DNA of 64,000 nt from contig JAQFVV010000353.1 of the NCBI GenBank assembly GCA_028023455.1, forward strand, positions 498,001 through 562,000, in the 5' to 3' direction. This document shows, piece by piece, positions 38,233 to 49,613 of this stretch. The position numbers and the translations under genes were made by a program. How positions within the stretch are numbered: the stretch's first letter is position 1; each line of letters starts with the position of its first letter. The DNA comes from Epiperipatus broadwayi. Lineage: Eukaryota; Onychophora; Udeonychophora; Euonychophora; Peripatidae. The notes under the pieces were generated by a model. The model had not been told where the DNA came from, did no database searches, and worked only from the letters and a program-made list of their open reading frames with translations.

Positions 38233-38875
38233 ACAAATTGTGCTATTGACAAAATCAGCTTTTAATTTATTTGATCTGGGTGCCAGGATTCATAAGAATC
38301 CGCTAAAATCTGTCACCAGCATGTCTCACAAATTAAAAAGAAAAAATGCTTTTAAAGAATCGGTATTAGATTTTACCGTAACGAAAATTATTTTTTAAAT
38401 ATATTATTTTTTCTGGAACTTATTCATAACATATTGGGAAAGGTAACTGATATTTTTAAATCTCACTACACTAATATTAATAAAGTTAATAATAAATAAT
38501 AACTATTATTAATAACGCACAATGAAAAAGGTTGATAAAAGTAAAATCTATTTTATTCTAACAAATTGAAATATTTAACATTAAATTGTTAATTAAATAA
38601 ACTGGAGAAAACACACACTTATTTGGATATAAATCAATTAATAAAAAAAAAACAATTTTGCAATTACAGTTCACTTTCAAATTTCTTCTAGAAAGTTCCT
38701 AAAATGAATGTCTCTTGCACAAGAAAATTAATGTCTCTATCGTGATTGTTTAAACATATTTTTAAGAATTGTTTGCAAACATTTAATTTTGTCACAATAG
38801 GGAATAATAAAGAGTCATAGCTTACTGGTAAGTTTAGTGAAAAAGTTGTAGCTTACTATGCATAGTTTTTTTGGG

Positions 38876-38959
38876 TTAGAATTTAGCTCGGCCTTTGATT
38901 ATTAGTTGATCTTGTAGTCTGTTCTGAAGGCTAATCGCGGAGGCTTTTCTAGTATCCAT
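38876..38959 (-). CDS. Candidate 27-codon micro-ORF downstream of a TATA box
   Basis: In a locally GC-richer block (38880-39130) the minus strand has an ATG at 38959 opening a 27-codon frame (starts MDTRKASAISLQ, ends RAKF, stop TAA at 38876-38878). A TATAAAAAGG box lies about 140 bp upstream. There is no signal peptide or recognised domain. It might be a first coding exon whose splice donor I cannot place, the leader of an LTR element, or chance. No neighbour supports a function. Confidence 0.25.
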   Translation of the reverse strand: MDTRKASAISLQNRLQDQLIIKGRAKF

Positions 38960-39100
38960 CTTCTTAACGATGTCAGCTAAAGCCCCAGTCTACTCCCGCA
39001 TGAAGGATTATTTCATCATGAAGTGGTCTTGGATTTAATAATCCAAAACCAGCCAAAGGAAAAAACAGAAAAAACAAGACGTTCGTCAAACCGGTCTCTG

Positions 39101-39110
39101 CCTTTTTATA
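39101..39110 (-). promoter_or_regulatory. Candidate TATA box
   Basis: The minus strand reads AGTATAAAAAGGCAGAGACC, a strong TATA-box match in a block with higher GC than its surroundings. GTCTCT and AGAGAC flank it and could form a small stem. The downstream segment 39023-39050 also forms a hairpin (TTGGATT / AATCCAA). No initiator match could be fixed. Confidence 0.35.
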
Positions 39111-39130
39111 CTAGAGACACAATTTTCAGA

Positions 39131-40024
39131 CTTCTGCGCATCCTTTTGTTTATCAAAAATATATGCTGATAATTAATTTGGTAATTCCTTATAAAATTTA
39201 CATTACAAAGTTCTCTTTTTTTAGCAATTCTTTCGGCCATCTTTAATTAGCTAAAATATTTTTCTTTTAGCTTATCTTTTTACTTTTTGGAATTCTTTTG
39301 TTCTCTCCAATTCTACTTTTATTTCTAATTACATAAAAAAAATATGAAAGAACAATTTAACTTTCATTGTATGTTTTTTTTAAAAAAATAAATTATACTA
39401 AAAAAAAAATCTAAATTTACTTTTATTTTATTTTTTTTAGCTTTTACCAAATGCCAATACGTCTGTACCATATATAAATAAACGGTACAATATTAAATAA
39501 AAGCTGATTTTAAGAAAGAACATTTTGTTTAGCAAGTAAGATTATCTTATAGAATTAAATAGTAAAAGGATAAAAATTTAGCAAGATAATAAAGTTAAGG
39601 AACTTATCTATTTTATTTCAGAAAGAATGACCTATGAATTAATACTACATATAATAAAGTTTAATAGTGGAGAGAGTAACACTCAAATGTGTATTGACTC
39701 AATTATTCAACTACTTTTATTACACTTCTATGATAGTGATTCATATTTAATATTAGAACATACTCAGATCCGAAGTCTTAAAGAAAGATGCATTGACTTT
39801 TTTTAATGAATTTTATCAAAATTATTATTAGTGATTTTTAATGTTTTACACTGATCCCTAGAAATTTCTGGCAAGTGGAGAAATAAAATTAATAACTTGT
39901 GAGGAGGTGAAGCATTATGCTGAAAATTATAATGATGCAAAACTAGGAGGAGGAAGAAAAAAAAGAACAAACTATATTTTTTTTCTTTAGATTCGCCTAT
40001 ATAATTTAAAAAATGTAATACAAA
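39131..40024. other. AT-rich stretch, nothing recognised
   Basis: Homopolymer-rich DNA with no supported feature. Confidence 0.4.
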
Positions 40025-40180
40025 GAGTGTATCAATAGCTCAAACAAGCTCTTAATTGATAAGTGTGGTATGAGAAAATATTTAAAATCTCTATTCAGAA
40101 CCTTCCCATCTCCAGACCAACTGGTTTTGAGCTTATGGTCACATCAGTGGAGAGCTAGAGTATTCGGACACTAGATCTTT
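40025..40180 (-). mobile_element. Hammerhead-bearing repeat, copy C
   Basis: Resembles copy A at 10045-10205 along most of its length: TATCAATAGCTCAAACAAGC leader, TTCCCATCTCCAGACC, then TATGGTCACATCAG and GAGCTAGAG. The ribozyme motif is at 40109-40153 on the minus strand. Confidence 0.6.
40109..40153 (-). ncRNA. Hammerhead ribozyme motif, copy C (core mutated)
   Basis: On the minus strand: TCTCCA, CTGATGT (last core A changed to T), a stem II hairpin around CATAA with GA..TC outer pairs, AAAA in place of GAAA, stem III ACCA-GT-TGGT, then C as cleavage base and TGGAGA. Stem I TCTCCA/TGGAGA is perfectly complementary yet differs from the TCCTCA/TGGGGA of other copies, a compensatory pattern. 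Two core substitutions should abolish or strongly reduce cleavage. Confidence 0.6.
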
Positions 40181-40357
40181 AATAAAATATCACCTCAAAA
40201 CCCAACACTTATTTTATAGGTAATATTTAAGTAGAAACTCTGAAATTTTTGGACATGAAAATGTCTTTAAATCCAGCTATCTAACTTAAATAGCTATATG
40301 GGACTGAACTAAATTCAGCTCTACTACATTTTAATAGCCTCAGCATATCCAAAGCCT

Positions 40358-40545
40358 TAAAGGTAATGTGACATTATACATGACTTGCTTTTTTGATTAT
40401 TATAATCAAAAAATAGGTTGAAGATAAGAGTGATCGCTCTTTCTTTAAAAGTCTTTAATCTTGTATTAAGATTTGTAGAAGTCCCTACTGTTGCATCTAG
40501 TCACATAGTCTTAAGGTTATAGCCTTAATATATATTATTTATGTA
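40358..40545. repeat. Dispersed repeat containing one arm of the 22268 palindrome
   Basis: The first part (AATGTGACATTATACATGAC) matches 20948-20995; the last part (GTCCCTACTGTTGC and CATAGTCTTAAGGTTATAGC) matches 22310-22355. Together they suggest one longer element whose pieces are separated elsewhere in the window. Confidence 0.5.
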
Positions 40546-41430
40546 ATGAGTATGTGCCTAACAAATTATTAATTACAACTTTAGTTATTGCAGTAAATAT
40601 TAATGTGAATATAATATTAGATATTAAACTTAGTAATGAGATGTATTGGATTTGCATATTATGATATGTAAATATATTTTTTATGTTTAATGTATTTTTT
40701 AAAAATGATGATAATAAGAAATATACTTAGAAAGTTAATATGGTATATGTGAATGTTGAGAAAAAGAGAGTATAGGTAAAACAATACTTTATAGTTATAT
40801 TATAAGGTAAATTTATTTAAATATTAATTTAGTAATATTGGTGACTATTTATCTTTTCTATATGTATATTGAAGCTGGAAATATAATACATATTTCTGCT
40901 TCACCTAGTGTCAATGTCATCAGCACTAGTCTGGGTTTGAACCCCATCCTTATTAACTGATACCCATCTCATAATTGGTGGTAGTATAATTATAAGAAAT
41001 ATTGTAATCTTGTATCTAATTAATTTGTATTTTATGATTAAGTAACCTTTTATAATAGTTTTTTTTATTTTATAATATTTGTAAAACTATATTATGTTTA
41101 TTTTATTAAATTGGTATTTATATGTAATTGAATCCTAGATATCTATAAAATGTTACAAATATTTCAAAATCTTCATTAAAGTTAATTTTCTTAAATTAAT
41201 CAGTTGGTAACATTTTATATTTATCTTTTGATAAATGTACATTAAAGGATCAATTATATTTTGTAAATTTCTACTTAAGTTTTAATCAAATATTAAATGT
41301 GAATGTCATTGTACCAAATTCCTAAAATTTTTCTGAATAAAATCTACATTTTTGTTAATCTAAACCTTAATTAAATAGATTTTGTTAGTACAATGACTGA
41401 TAAACTTAATATGCTTGTTGTTGTTTTTGT
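40546..41430. other. AT-rich stretch with a family-R-like arm near 40845-40965
   Basis: ATATTGGTGACTATTTATC at about 40837 resembles the family R arm at 16430, and GGGTTTGAACCCC near 40935 is B-box-like. Otherwise nothing is seen. Confidence 0.3.
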
Positions 41431-41436
41431 AATTAG

Positions 41437-41840
41437 GAAATCAACCCTTGGGGCATGCAGAGTTATATATTTTCCCTCCAAAGCAGGCACCAACCACACA
41501 GAACTGCTTAGAGCAATTGCAATTGGCAGTTGGCAGTGTAGATTTAATCCTTTAGATAAAAACCAGAACATATAAATAGTGGAAAATTTGATAAGGGGGA
41601 TTAATTATTGTTGAATTTACTGAAGAGAAGTCATTAATCTATATACAAGACATCGTACCTAAAAGAATGGCTGGCTAAAAGATCGACTGTGCTTCCTGGA
41701 GCTCTGTATCATCAGCTCATCAATGCCATCCAGTGCTGTCAACATCTAGCTGGAGTCTGTCTGTGTCAAGTAAACCTGCTAATACTCTGACTGTAACTGC
41801 CTCTGTCAAGCCGTGAAACATCTTCCAATAGGTATATTAT
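41437..41840 (+). other. Exon-like GC-richer island, unassigned
   Basis: Two GC-richer blocks stand out. Block 1 (41437-41575) follows a TTTTTGTAATTAG acceptor-like sequence and is open in more than one frame; one reads QPLGHAELYIFPPKQAP and continues TTQNCLEQLQLAVGSVDLIL before a stop at 41567. Block 2 (about 41645-41770) reads YLKEWLAKRSTVLPG, then ALYHQLINAIQCCQHLAG and VCLCQ, and is followed by GTAAAC, a donor-like site. I do not recognise either peptide. They could be exons of a host gene, a pseudogene, or an unknown repeat. Confidence 0.3.
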
Positions 41841-44800
41841 TATAATCTCCAATTTGCTGCAAGCCACTGATTTTATTTCACTTGTTTAAATCAATATTAA
41901 TTTATATATTTTATATATATGTGTAATGTTTATACGGCTTGGTTAAAATGCATCTTTTAATTTTATTCAATTTAAAATATCAATTCTTATAAAATTTTAC
42001 ATTATTTTGATGCGGCAAATTAAATTAATTTTTGTCGGTTTGTTTAGATTATTTGACTTACTGAAATGGCCAACTACAAAATTCAATGAGCTATTAACTT
42101 TAAACCCTCCCCCTGTTATTTTTTTTAATTTAAAAATCATTACAAGAAGACTTCCTTCCGTAAATTAATTAATAGAAAGCTCATTTAGTTTTGTACCTCA
42201 TATATATATTTATTTGAATGATTGAAATTATTTTAAAAGTATCTTACTATTACCTCCAATTTAAAATAGCCCTGTAATTATTTCTGAAAGAATAAATAAT
42301 TTTAGTGAATCAATTAAGTAAAATTTATCATAGAATTTTATCAGTATATATATTTCATACATATATTTTATTTGTCAGAAAATATTAAAATTATGATTTA
42401 CAATTTATTAGTTTGATATTTAATGCCCGTCTATGTTAATTAAAGACAAGTCCTATTTTGTAATCTTCCATGATGAGTGGGGAAAACAATTTTATATTTT
42501 CGTTTTAATTCTTGCCTTTCTTTTTGTAATATAATTTACTATTCATTCATTAATGTCCTAACGTTTCTGGGACTTTACATTATATCAGGGAGCCAATGAT
42601 TTTAATCAGGATTTATTATTTTGTTAATGATACACTATCTATCTATATACATCTAAGGCATTGTGTATTTATAGTTACAACCATTTCTTTATTATTGCTA
42701 TTCTTGCTTTGCTACCAACCTCTTAGGACCTTCGGAATCTGACCAGTCCAACATTTTACACTCCCTCAAAGTAGACATAGTTCATACCAAGGGATCTTTT
42801 TGAGCATTGCCATTAAGATGTGTATGCACATCAAAATATTATTATGATTATTTAGAGACATGCTTTGGCTGGAGAGCTAACATTTCTCTTATCTCCTGTA
42901 CATATCAGGAACTTCTTTAGCAAAGCCACCCAGAGGTTCATAGCAGACTTCATTTCTTTTGTTGTAATTTGTAATAGCATACTGCCCTCATCATCATTTT
43001 ATAGTTTTATGTAGCAATCCTGAAATGCTCTCTGCCACGATGGCACATCCTTCACAAACAAATTTTGTAATTAATTAAATCTGACTGTATAATTGTCAAT
43101 TATTTATTTAAGAACTATTTTGCTTTCCACACTCATTATATACAAATGATTTTAAATGTAATAGTATTTTAAATGCATATCTTTCATATCTTGTAATATA
43201 TATAAAATAGATTTGTAATCGTTCAAAGAGGGCTAATAACATTTTATTGCTGATTGGTTTTTGGCTGACCAATTAACAAACTTTTACATTGTTTGTCAAA
43301 ATCGCATCAAAACGAATTAAATAAAATAACCAAGTTGTATAAACAAAGACTACTTATTTTGTACTAAATTCTTTAATAAATTCCTATAATATTGTTATCT
43401 TAAATAAGCTTAGTTTGTCATCACTCCCAATCTAAGGTTAATTACTCTATTTGTTTAAATATTCCTTTGATTTAAATTCACTTCTGTGTAATGTTGCCAT
43501 AAAGAATTATTATTATTATTATGGTTCAAACCATTACTAATCGATCAAATCATATCTGTACCATTCTGCAATCGTCAGAATCCATTAAATCATTAATTTT
43601 TCATATAAAACCTTTATTATTTTGAGTCTCTATGTGAACCATGACCTCCAGCTGGGACGGAATAAAACCAAGCACTGCTAGTGTCATCACAAACGTTATC
43701 CATTAGTCAGAGAGGCAATAGTTTAGGCAAATAGGTTAGGATTCATCCTTGTCCTGACATATGTATCTTGTGCATGGTTGGATTCAAGGTACTTTTGCTT
43801 GGATTATTGGTCTTGTTGAATGAATACACGATTTTGACCGGCACAATATGGTCATGTGTATCAGTTGTATGGGATAGTGTAAATAGCTAGGGTGCTTGAA
43901 AGTTTGAGTTCAAATCTCGTATACTGAATATTTTAAAGATAAAATATATTTAATGAGTGAGTAAATTGTTTTTATAATAATGAATTAAGAGGTGGAATTC
44001 ATGGAAATAAAAATGCCTATGCTATCTGAATCTCAAATGAAAATATTAAGAGATGCAAGAGAATGAATGATAAAAGTAATAAAACAGTTATGATCTCAAT
44101 TTGGTATAATATAAAATATAGTGTTGACATTTGTCATAAGACATGATTTGTTTTGTAATATAATTGTTAGTATTATAGAAGAATACTGGAGGGGAAGATG
44201 AGATTATAATATTAGTTGTGAGGTAGATTATGGTCTTTGATGCTAAAAATATACAGCATAGAAAGATAAATTGTAATTTCAGGATAGGATAAAATACCTT
44301 TCTGAAGAACTGATTAAAATATTATAATAGAATTGGTCTATGTGGCATCCATATATGTATTTTAGTATGAGAAGATGTGAGGAATTTCCACAAGTTGTGG
44401 ATCTTATTTTCCATAGGAACTTAATAGATAAGCATGGATATTGGAATAGAATCATTATTATGAAAATGACTATTTGCCAAATTATAGCATTTTATTAAGA
44501 AAGGAGACTTCCATTCCTATATTTAGATATTATTGTTTATTAAAAGTCAGCTTCTTATCTATACAGTTTTGGATATAGTAAAGAAGGGTATGTAGACTAG
44601 TTGTTTTTTTACAAATATTCTAGTTTCCTTCCTAGATAATAAAAGATTGATTCTAAAAGAACAATAATAAATGCAAAACAAATATTTTAGTAATTAAGTA
44701 AAATCTGACTAATTTAATGCTAAAAGATAAAATATGAGATCAAAAGTAAGAATGAAAAAGTAAATGAAAAGAAGTAAAGAGTATACAGGATGAAGGACCA

Positions 44801-45337
44801 TTTATTAGTCAGGAATCTTGATTCAATTAATAATTTCAATATCATATCAATATTATATTGAAGATCATAACCTCATAAACCAAAATTTTATATGTAAAAT
44901 TTTATGAATATTGTTTATGCAGATTTACATTATGAAAGGTAATAAAGTATTGTATTTTTATGTGAATATTGCAAAAGGAATGTATTATATCATTAGATGA
45001 AAAATGATTAAAAAGTTGAACCTATAAGAAGAACTCATGAATGGTAAAATGAAGTATCAACATGAAAGAAAGTATACATATTGATAATAGTGAATTTGAT
45101 ATGTGAGGAATAGAACATAATTGTTCAATTGAAAAGAAGTATGTTTATGCAATTTAACTATTTTTCAATGTAAATAATTGTAAATACATTTTAATCATTT
45201 CATATATTTGATAAGCTGTTATCTATTGTTACTATTGTTAAAATAAATATTTGTTTTAATATAAATCTTAGACTGGTGGCTTTATTTCTACTCCAACATA
45301 GAAATCATACATAAATTGATTACAATCAAAATATACT
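41841..45337. other. Long AT-rich stretch
   Basis: Includes a slightly GC-richer block at 42700-43040 with no recognised motif, and a family R arm at 43840-43920 (TCATGTGTATCAGTTGTA and TTTGAGTTCAAATC, matching 3015-3060 in reverse complement). No gene is supported. Confidence 0.4.
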
Positions 45338-45349
45338 TATTGGATAATA

Positions 45350-46121
45350 ATGTAAAACCATAAAACAATACAATACTAGATTAAATCCAAAATTTACCAA
45401 AATCCTTACACAACCATGGTTTCATCCACTATAAATAGACCTTCTCAAGTGAAAATCAAACTAAAGGAAATAACAAATATATACACACAAAAAACAAAGC
45501 TTCCCATAATTCATTTCAAACTCCACCTTCCCTTAATATCAAAAGAAGTCTTCATAAGGTTGATAGCCTCATAATCAAGAAGATTTATCATCAAAGTCTC
45601 CTTTATTCTTCTTTTTAACTCATTCTTTTCATAAAAAATAACCGAAGCATTGTTAAACAATATTCTATGACCTGTATTCAATTCATGAACATATAAAGCT
45701 AAGTTAAGATACCTATGTTTAACTCTACTTATATGAACCTTAATCCTTTCGTGAATTGAATACAGGTCATAGAATATTGTTTAACAATGCTTCGGTTATT
45801 TTTTATGAAAAGAATGAGTTAAAAAGAAGAATAAAGGAGACTTTGATGATAAATCTTCTTGATTCTGAGGCTATCAATCTTATGAAGACTTCTTTTGATA
45901 TTAAGGGAAGGTGGAGTTTAAAATGAATTATGGGAATGTTTGTTTTTGTGTGTATATATTTGTTATTTCCTTTAGTTTGATTTTCACTTGAGAAGGTCTA
46001 TTTGTAGTAGATGAAACCATGGTTGTGTAAGGATTTTGGTAAAATTTTGGATTTAATCTAGTATTGTTTTATGGTTTTACATTTTTATTTTTGCTAGTAT
46101 AGTGTTAGGCAGGTTTGATTT
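45350..46121 (+). mobile_element. Penelope-like element B, copy 1: inverted dimer of 3' ends with 12-bp TSD
   Basis: The left arm (45351-45685) is the near-perfect reverse complement of the right arm (45752-46081). In the right arm (+ strand) the text ELNTGHRILFNNASVIFYEK, then NELKRRIKETLM and FDIKGRWSLK-stop is the C-terminal part of the GIY-YIG endonuclease region; the left arm encodes the same on the minus strand, with a little more N-terminal sequence (RIKVHISRVKHRYLN) in the spacer. The 3' end extends to GTTAGGCAGGTTT (46117). TTATTGGATAAT flanks both sides (45338-45349 and 46122-46133). RT is absent. The inverted-arm layout matches what is known of Penelope elements. Confidence 0.8.
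45982..46031 (+). ncRNA. Hammerhead-like motif in Penelope B 3' region
   Basis: TTTTCAC-TTGAGAAGGTCTA-TTTG-TAGTAGAT-GAAACC-AT-GGTT-GTGTAA contains a stem II-like GTCTA/TAGAT pair, GAAA, a stem III ACC/GGT and a GUU site. The CUGANGA box reads CTTGAGA, which is not canonical. The copy at 53619-53667 has GTGAAA after the site, fully complementary to TTTCAC. Hammerheads are known in Penelope elements; this one may be degenerate. The opposite strand of 45350-45685 carries the same motif. Confidence 0.35.
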
Positions 46122-46133
46122 TTATTGGATAAT

Positions 46134-47408
46134 GTATGTATAAGATGTTGTATAGGAGAATTTGATAAATTAATAATTCATTACTTTACAATATAATTAT
46201 TTAAGAAGGCTATTTAATAATATTATCTAAATGGAACATTCACTGAAAGTTATAAAAATAAAAGAATCACATTATTATTATTACCATTATTTTAATAAAC
46301 AAAATTTATCTTTAGATTAAATTTCAAAATACTATATTATATTTAAAAGGGTTGTTTGTTTTGATGCTTATTAAAAAGGGTTGTTCTTGATAAAATATAT
46401 TACAAAGCCCATATTTTTCAAGATATAATTAAAAAGAGTAAAATTGCTAATCAAATTAAGGTAATGAAGTGTGTAAAAGAGGAGGATATTATAGTTGTAC
46501 TAATGTAAAGGTATTGATTATAGTAGAATTATTATTATGTTTTATAATTAATATTTGTATAATGAAGATATTATATATCTAAATGCAATTAAATTATTTA
46601 ATGGGAAATAATGTAAAAAATAGTAAATGTTAACCTTATTGTATTACTATTATTGGAGTACTATTAATTTTTAAGAAGAGAATTTAATTTATGTTTGTAA
46701 TGTTAGGTGTGGTTATTATTGAGGTGATTGGATCTTAGTAAAATCCCTCCTATTATCCAATTATCTTATTGTTAGTAATTGTTATTATAAGAGAATAATT
46801 ATTGTCCCTGAAATACCCATAAGGTAGCAGTATTTATAATAAAGTATTTTAGTATTCATTTAATTTCACTATTTTTTTTTATATATTTTATTAAATAAAT
46901 GAAGGGTAGAATACTCATTATTTTTAATGAAAGATTATGTTAGTCATGTTGTGGCGAGCATATTCTATATGCCTCTCAATGTTTGAACCAACATATTGTT
47001 ACCATCTTTTAAATCTACCTTATGTTTTTGTATATTATACATTTCTAGTTAATTATTGAGTCTCATAAAATAACGATTCTATATGTTATATACTTTAATG
47101 TTTGAGCTGAACTAAGGAAATGATTGGAATGAAAGGAAGAGAAGGTTACAATATAAATACATAAATATTTATAATAACAAAATGTCTCTAGGGTTACTTA
47201 ATGATTGAAAGTTATTCACAAAACACCTGTATCGTGACTAAGGGTAATTTAGAATTTTATGGTGGTAGATCGATAGATGTGAAGTAATAAAGTTTAAAAT
47301 GAGAGATGTATTGATAAATATTTTTAAAAAATTGAAAATACCATAATGTAGTTGGAAAGTTAGTATGATCAGAAAACTAAACTGTAAGAATAAAATATTC
47401 ATAATTAA
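46134..47408. other. AT-rich stretch, nothing recognised
   Basis: No gene or bounded repeat was recognised. Confidence 0.4.
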
Positions 47409-47411
47409 CAA

Positions 47412-47583
47412 ATAGAGAGAGAGAGAGAGAGGGAAACTAGGGAGGGAGGGAGGGAGAGAGAGAGAGAGAGAGGGAGGGAGGGAGGGAGAGAGAGGGAGGG
47501 AGGGAGAGAGAGAGGGAGGGAGGGGGAGAGAGAGAGCGGGCGGGGAGAGAGAGAGAGGGAGGGAACAAATAGAGAGAGAGAGA
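47412..47583. repeat. Purine tract of GAGA/GGGA repeats
   Basis: About 170 bp of almost pure A/G on the plus strand, alternating (GA)n and (GGGA)n blocks with two C interruptions near 47537-47541 and one CAAA interruption. Long mirror-like polypurine tracts can adopt triplex (H-DNA) form; that is inference. Confidence 0.9.
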
Positions 47584-47589
47584 CATTTA

Positions 47590-48600
47590 TAAACTATAAA
47601 TTATAATACATTTACTAATCATGTGGTAATGTTGACAAATATATAGTGATATGGATAGAAATGAAAGTGATTGTAATTCCCCATGTGTTATATATAAACT
47701 AATAATCATGCATCAATAAATAAAAAGAATAGAATATCATCAGAGCTAAAGGAAGAATAGGTGGATATCATTGTATTCTTTGCATTTGTTGATGGATAAT
47801 ACATGGCTCACATGGATTACAATTACTGTAATTTCTATTTTATATTCATTTAAGCTATGATTATTTAGATTTAAATGTGATATATGGATGAATAAATAGG
47901 TAGATAAATAGGAAGACAAGGATATAGCCAAGTAGATAGATAAATATATAAATAAGTAGATGGATGGAGAAAAGGAAGTAAGAATTGATATTTTAATTAC
48001 TAGTAGATAATACTTAACTTCATTTAAAAAGCAGCGATATTATCTTATCAAGTAATGTTAAAAATATTTTCAATTATAATAGTTTATCATAGTTCTTAAA
48101 ATAAATGAAATTAATTCTTAATATTAAAAGTAAATTAAATTATAATGAAAAAAAATTTAAGATTATAAATCAAAATAAGATATATAAGTTACATATATGA
48201 AAAAAAAAATTTTTTCTGTGTACCCATCTTACTAGTCCTAAAAAATTCAAAATAGTTTATACGAAATTGATACATTTTGATTTACAAGTGCCAAACTTAT
48301 TCCATCCACATCTTTGATAAAGTCCACTTTAGATAAATATATTAATAATTATCACTAATTGTTTATTAAACTAGAGATTATCCTTAACCCAGACATAAAC
48401 TTTAAATCTCATTTAAAATTTTATATATTTGTTTATTAATTAAACACACACATATATGATAATTCAATTTTTTTTTGGGCATGTGTAATAGTTTTTATAG
48501 ATGTACTTCATAACCTTCACTCCACATATGAATAAAGACATTTTGAAAGACCAATAATCCCCAAGTGCATTTTTTACAAGTCAGATAATATTACCATAAT
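47590..48600. other. AT-rich stretch with GATA-like tetranucleotide patch
   Basis: A degenerate (GATA)n patch lies at 47890-47970. No gene was seen. Confidence 0.4.
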
Positions 48601-48614
48601 AACAATGCTATATA

Positions 48615-48719
48615 GTCAAGCGATGGTGGTCGAGTGGTCAGCACAGCTGCCTTACAAGCAGTTGTCCCGGGTTCGCGAGTTCATTTCCCAGCCGATGCTT
48701 TGACACATGAAAAAAAAAA
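48615..48719 (+). mobile_element. tRNA-derived SINE, TTACA subtype, with perfect 13-bp TSD
   Basis: Starts GTCAAGCGATGGTGGTCGAG; the A box is TGGTCGAGTGG, the anticodon arm CTGC-CTTACAA-GCAG (anticodon position TAC, Val-like), and the B box GGGTTCG with a 9-bp GAGTTCATT-like insertion. It ends CCGATGCTTTGACACATG plus A-run. ACAATGCTATATA flanks at 48602-48614 and 48719-48731. Clean flanks point to a relatively young insertion. Confidence 0.88.
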
Positions 48720-48949
48720 CAATGCTATATACCTTCTTTAATGGAATTAAGTAAAAGAAATTATTTTTAAATGCATATAAAAAAAAGTCTGAAAAATTGT
48801 CTTACTGATTTTAATAGTTTTTATAAAGAATTCAAAGTTGTTTGTATAAAAAAATTGACATTCAGAATAGTATGTTTTGTATAATTAAGCACAATAAAAT
48901 ATATGCATATATTATGAAGATTTAGTCTGCTATATTATTGTTATTCTAG

Positions 48950-49300
48950 TTTTGAAGCATTTGATACAAGCTAGTTTGATTTTTTTTTATCACTACTAAC
49001 ATTGGTAAGACAAATCTTCCAATTGTTTTATTAAATGGATCATATGATTGTCCCTCCATTGTAAAAAATAATTTTATTGAAATTGCATGCATTCAAGATA
49101 AAATATATATTTCTTTTCTATAAATATTTTTTATATAATGGATATGTTGTTTATCCTAGCAGCTTAGCCTGTGAAATATATTGTATGTGTTGCATTTTGT
49201 CTGTTTTTAGGTAGTATTTGCTCTGGGTGATAGCATTTGATACAAGCTATTTTAAGAACTTGAGCGATATTGAGATTAGTAAGAGAAATCTATCTTTTTT
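48950..49300. repeat. Diverged direct repeat, period ~270 bp
   Basis: GCATTTGATACAAGCTA occurs near 48957 and 49227, followed in both by similar sequence (AGTAAGA-like and AAATCT-like segments). Probably an old tandem duplication. Confidence 0.5.
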
Positions 49301-49613
49301 ACACATATCTCAATGCAAAAAATTATTGTTGTTTTATACACGTATTTTATTAAATACCTTGAACAGATAAAGAATTGCTAAAAGCATTCTTTGTCTAAAT
49401 AAAAAAAAATAAAGGTTTAAATGTAAATATAAATATAATGATATTTTTATAATAAAATACTACAAATAAATACGGCAAGGAAATAGATAATAGCATTAAT
49501 AAAATGTAATATAAACATATGTAACTCACCATGATATTCTCACTTTACATTCAATATCACAGTATAAATAGTAATTCCTTCCATTTCCTGTATTTTAGAG
49601 ACATCTAGTCAGT

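Noticed and set aside
46930-46990. A B-box-like GGTTCAAAC on the minus strand as a SINE
   Set aside because: No A box at proper spacing, no A-tail and no similarity to the two SINE subtypes.
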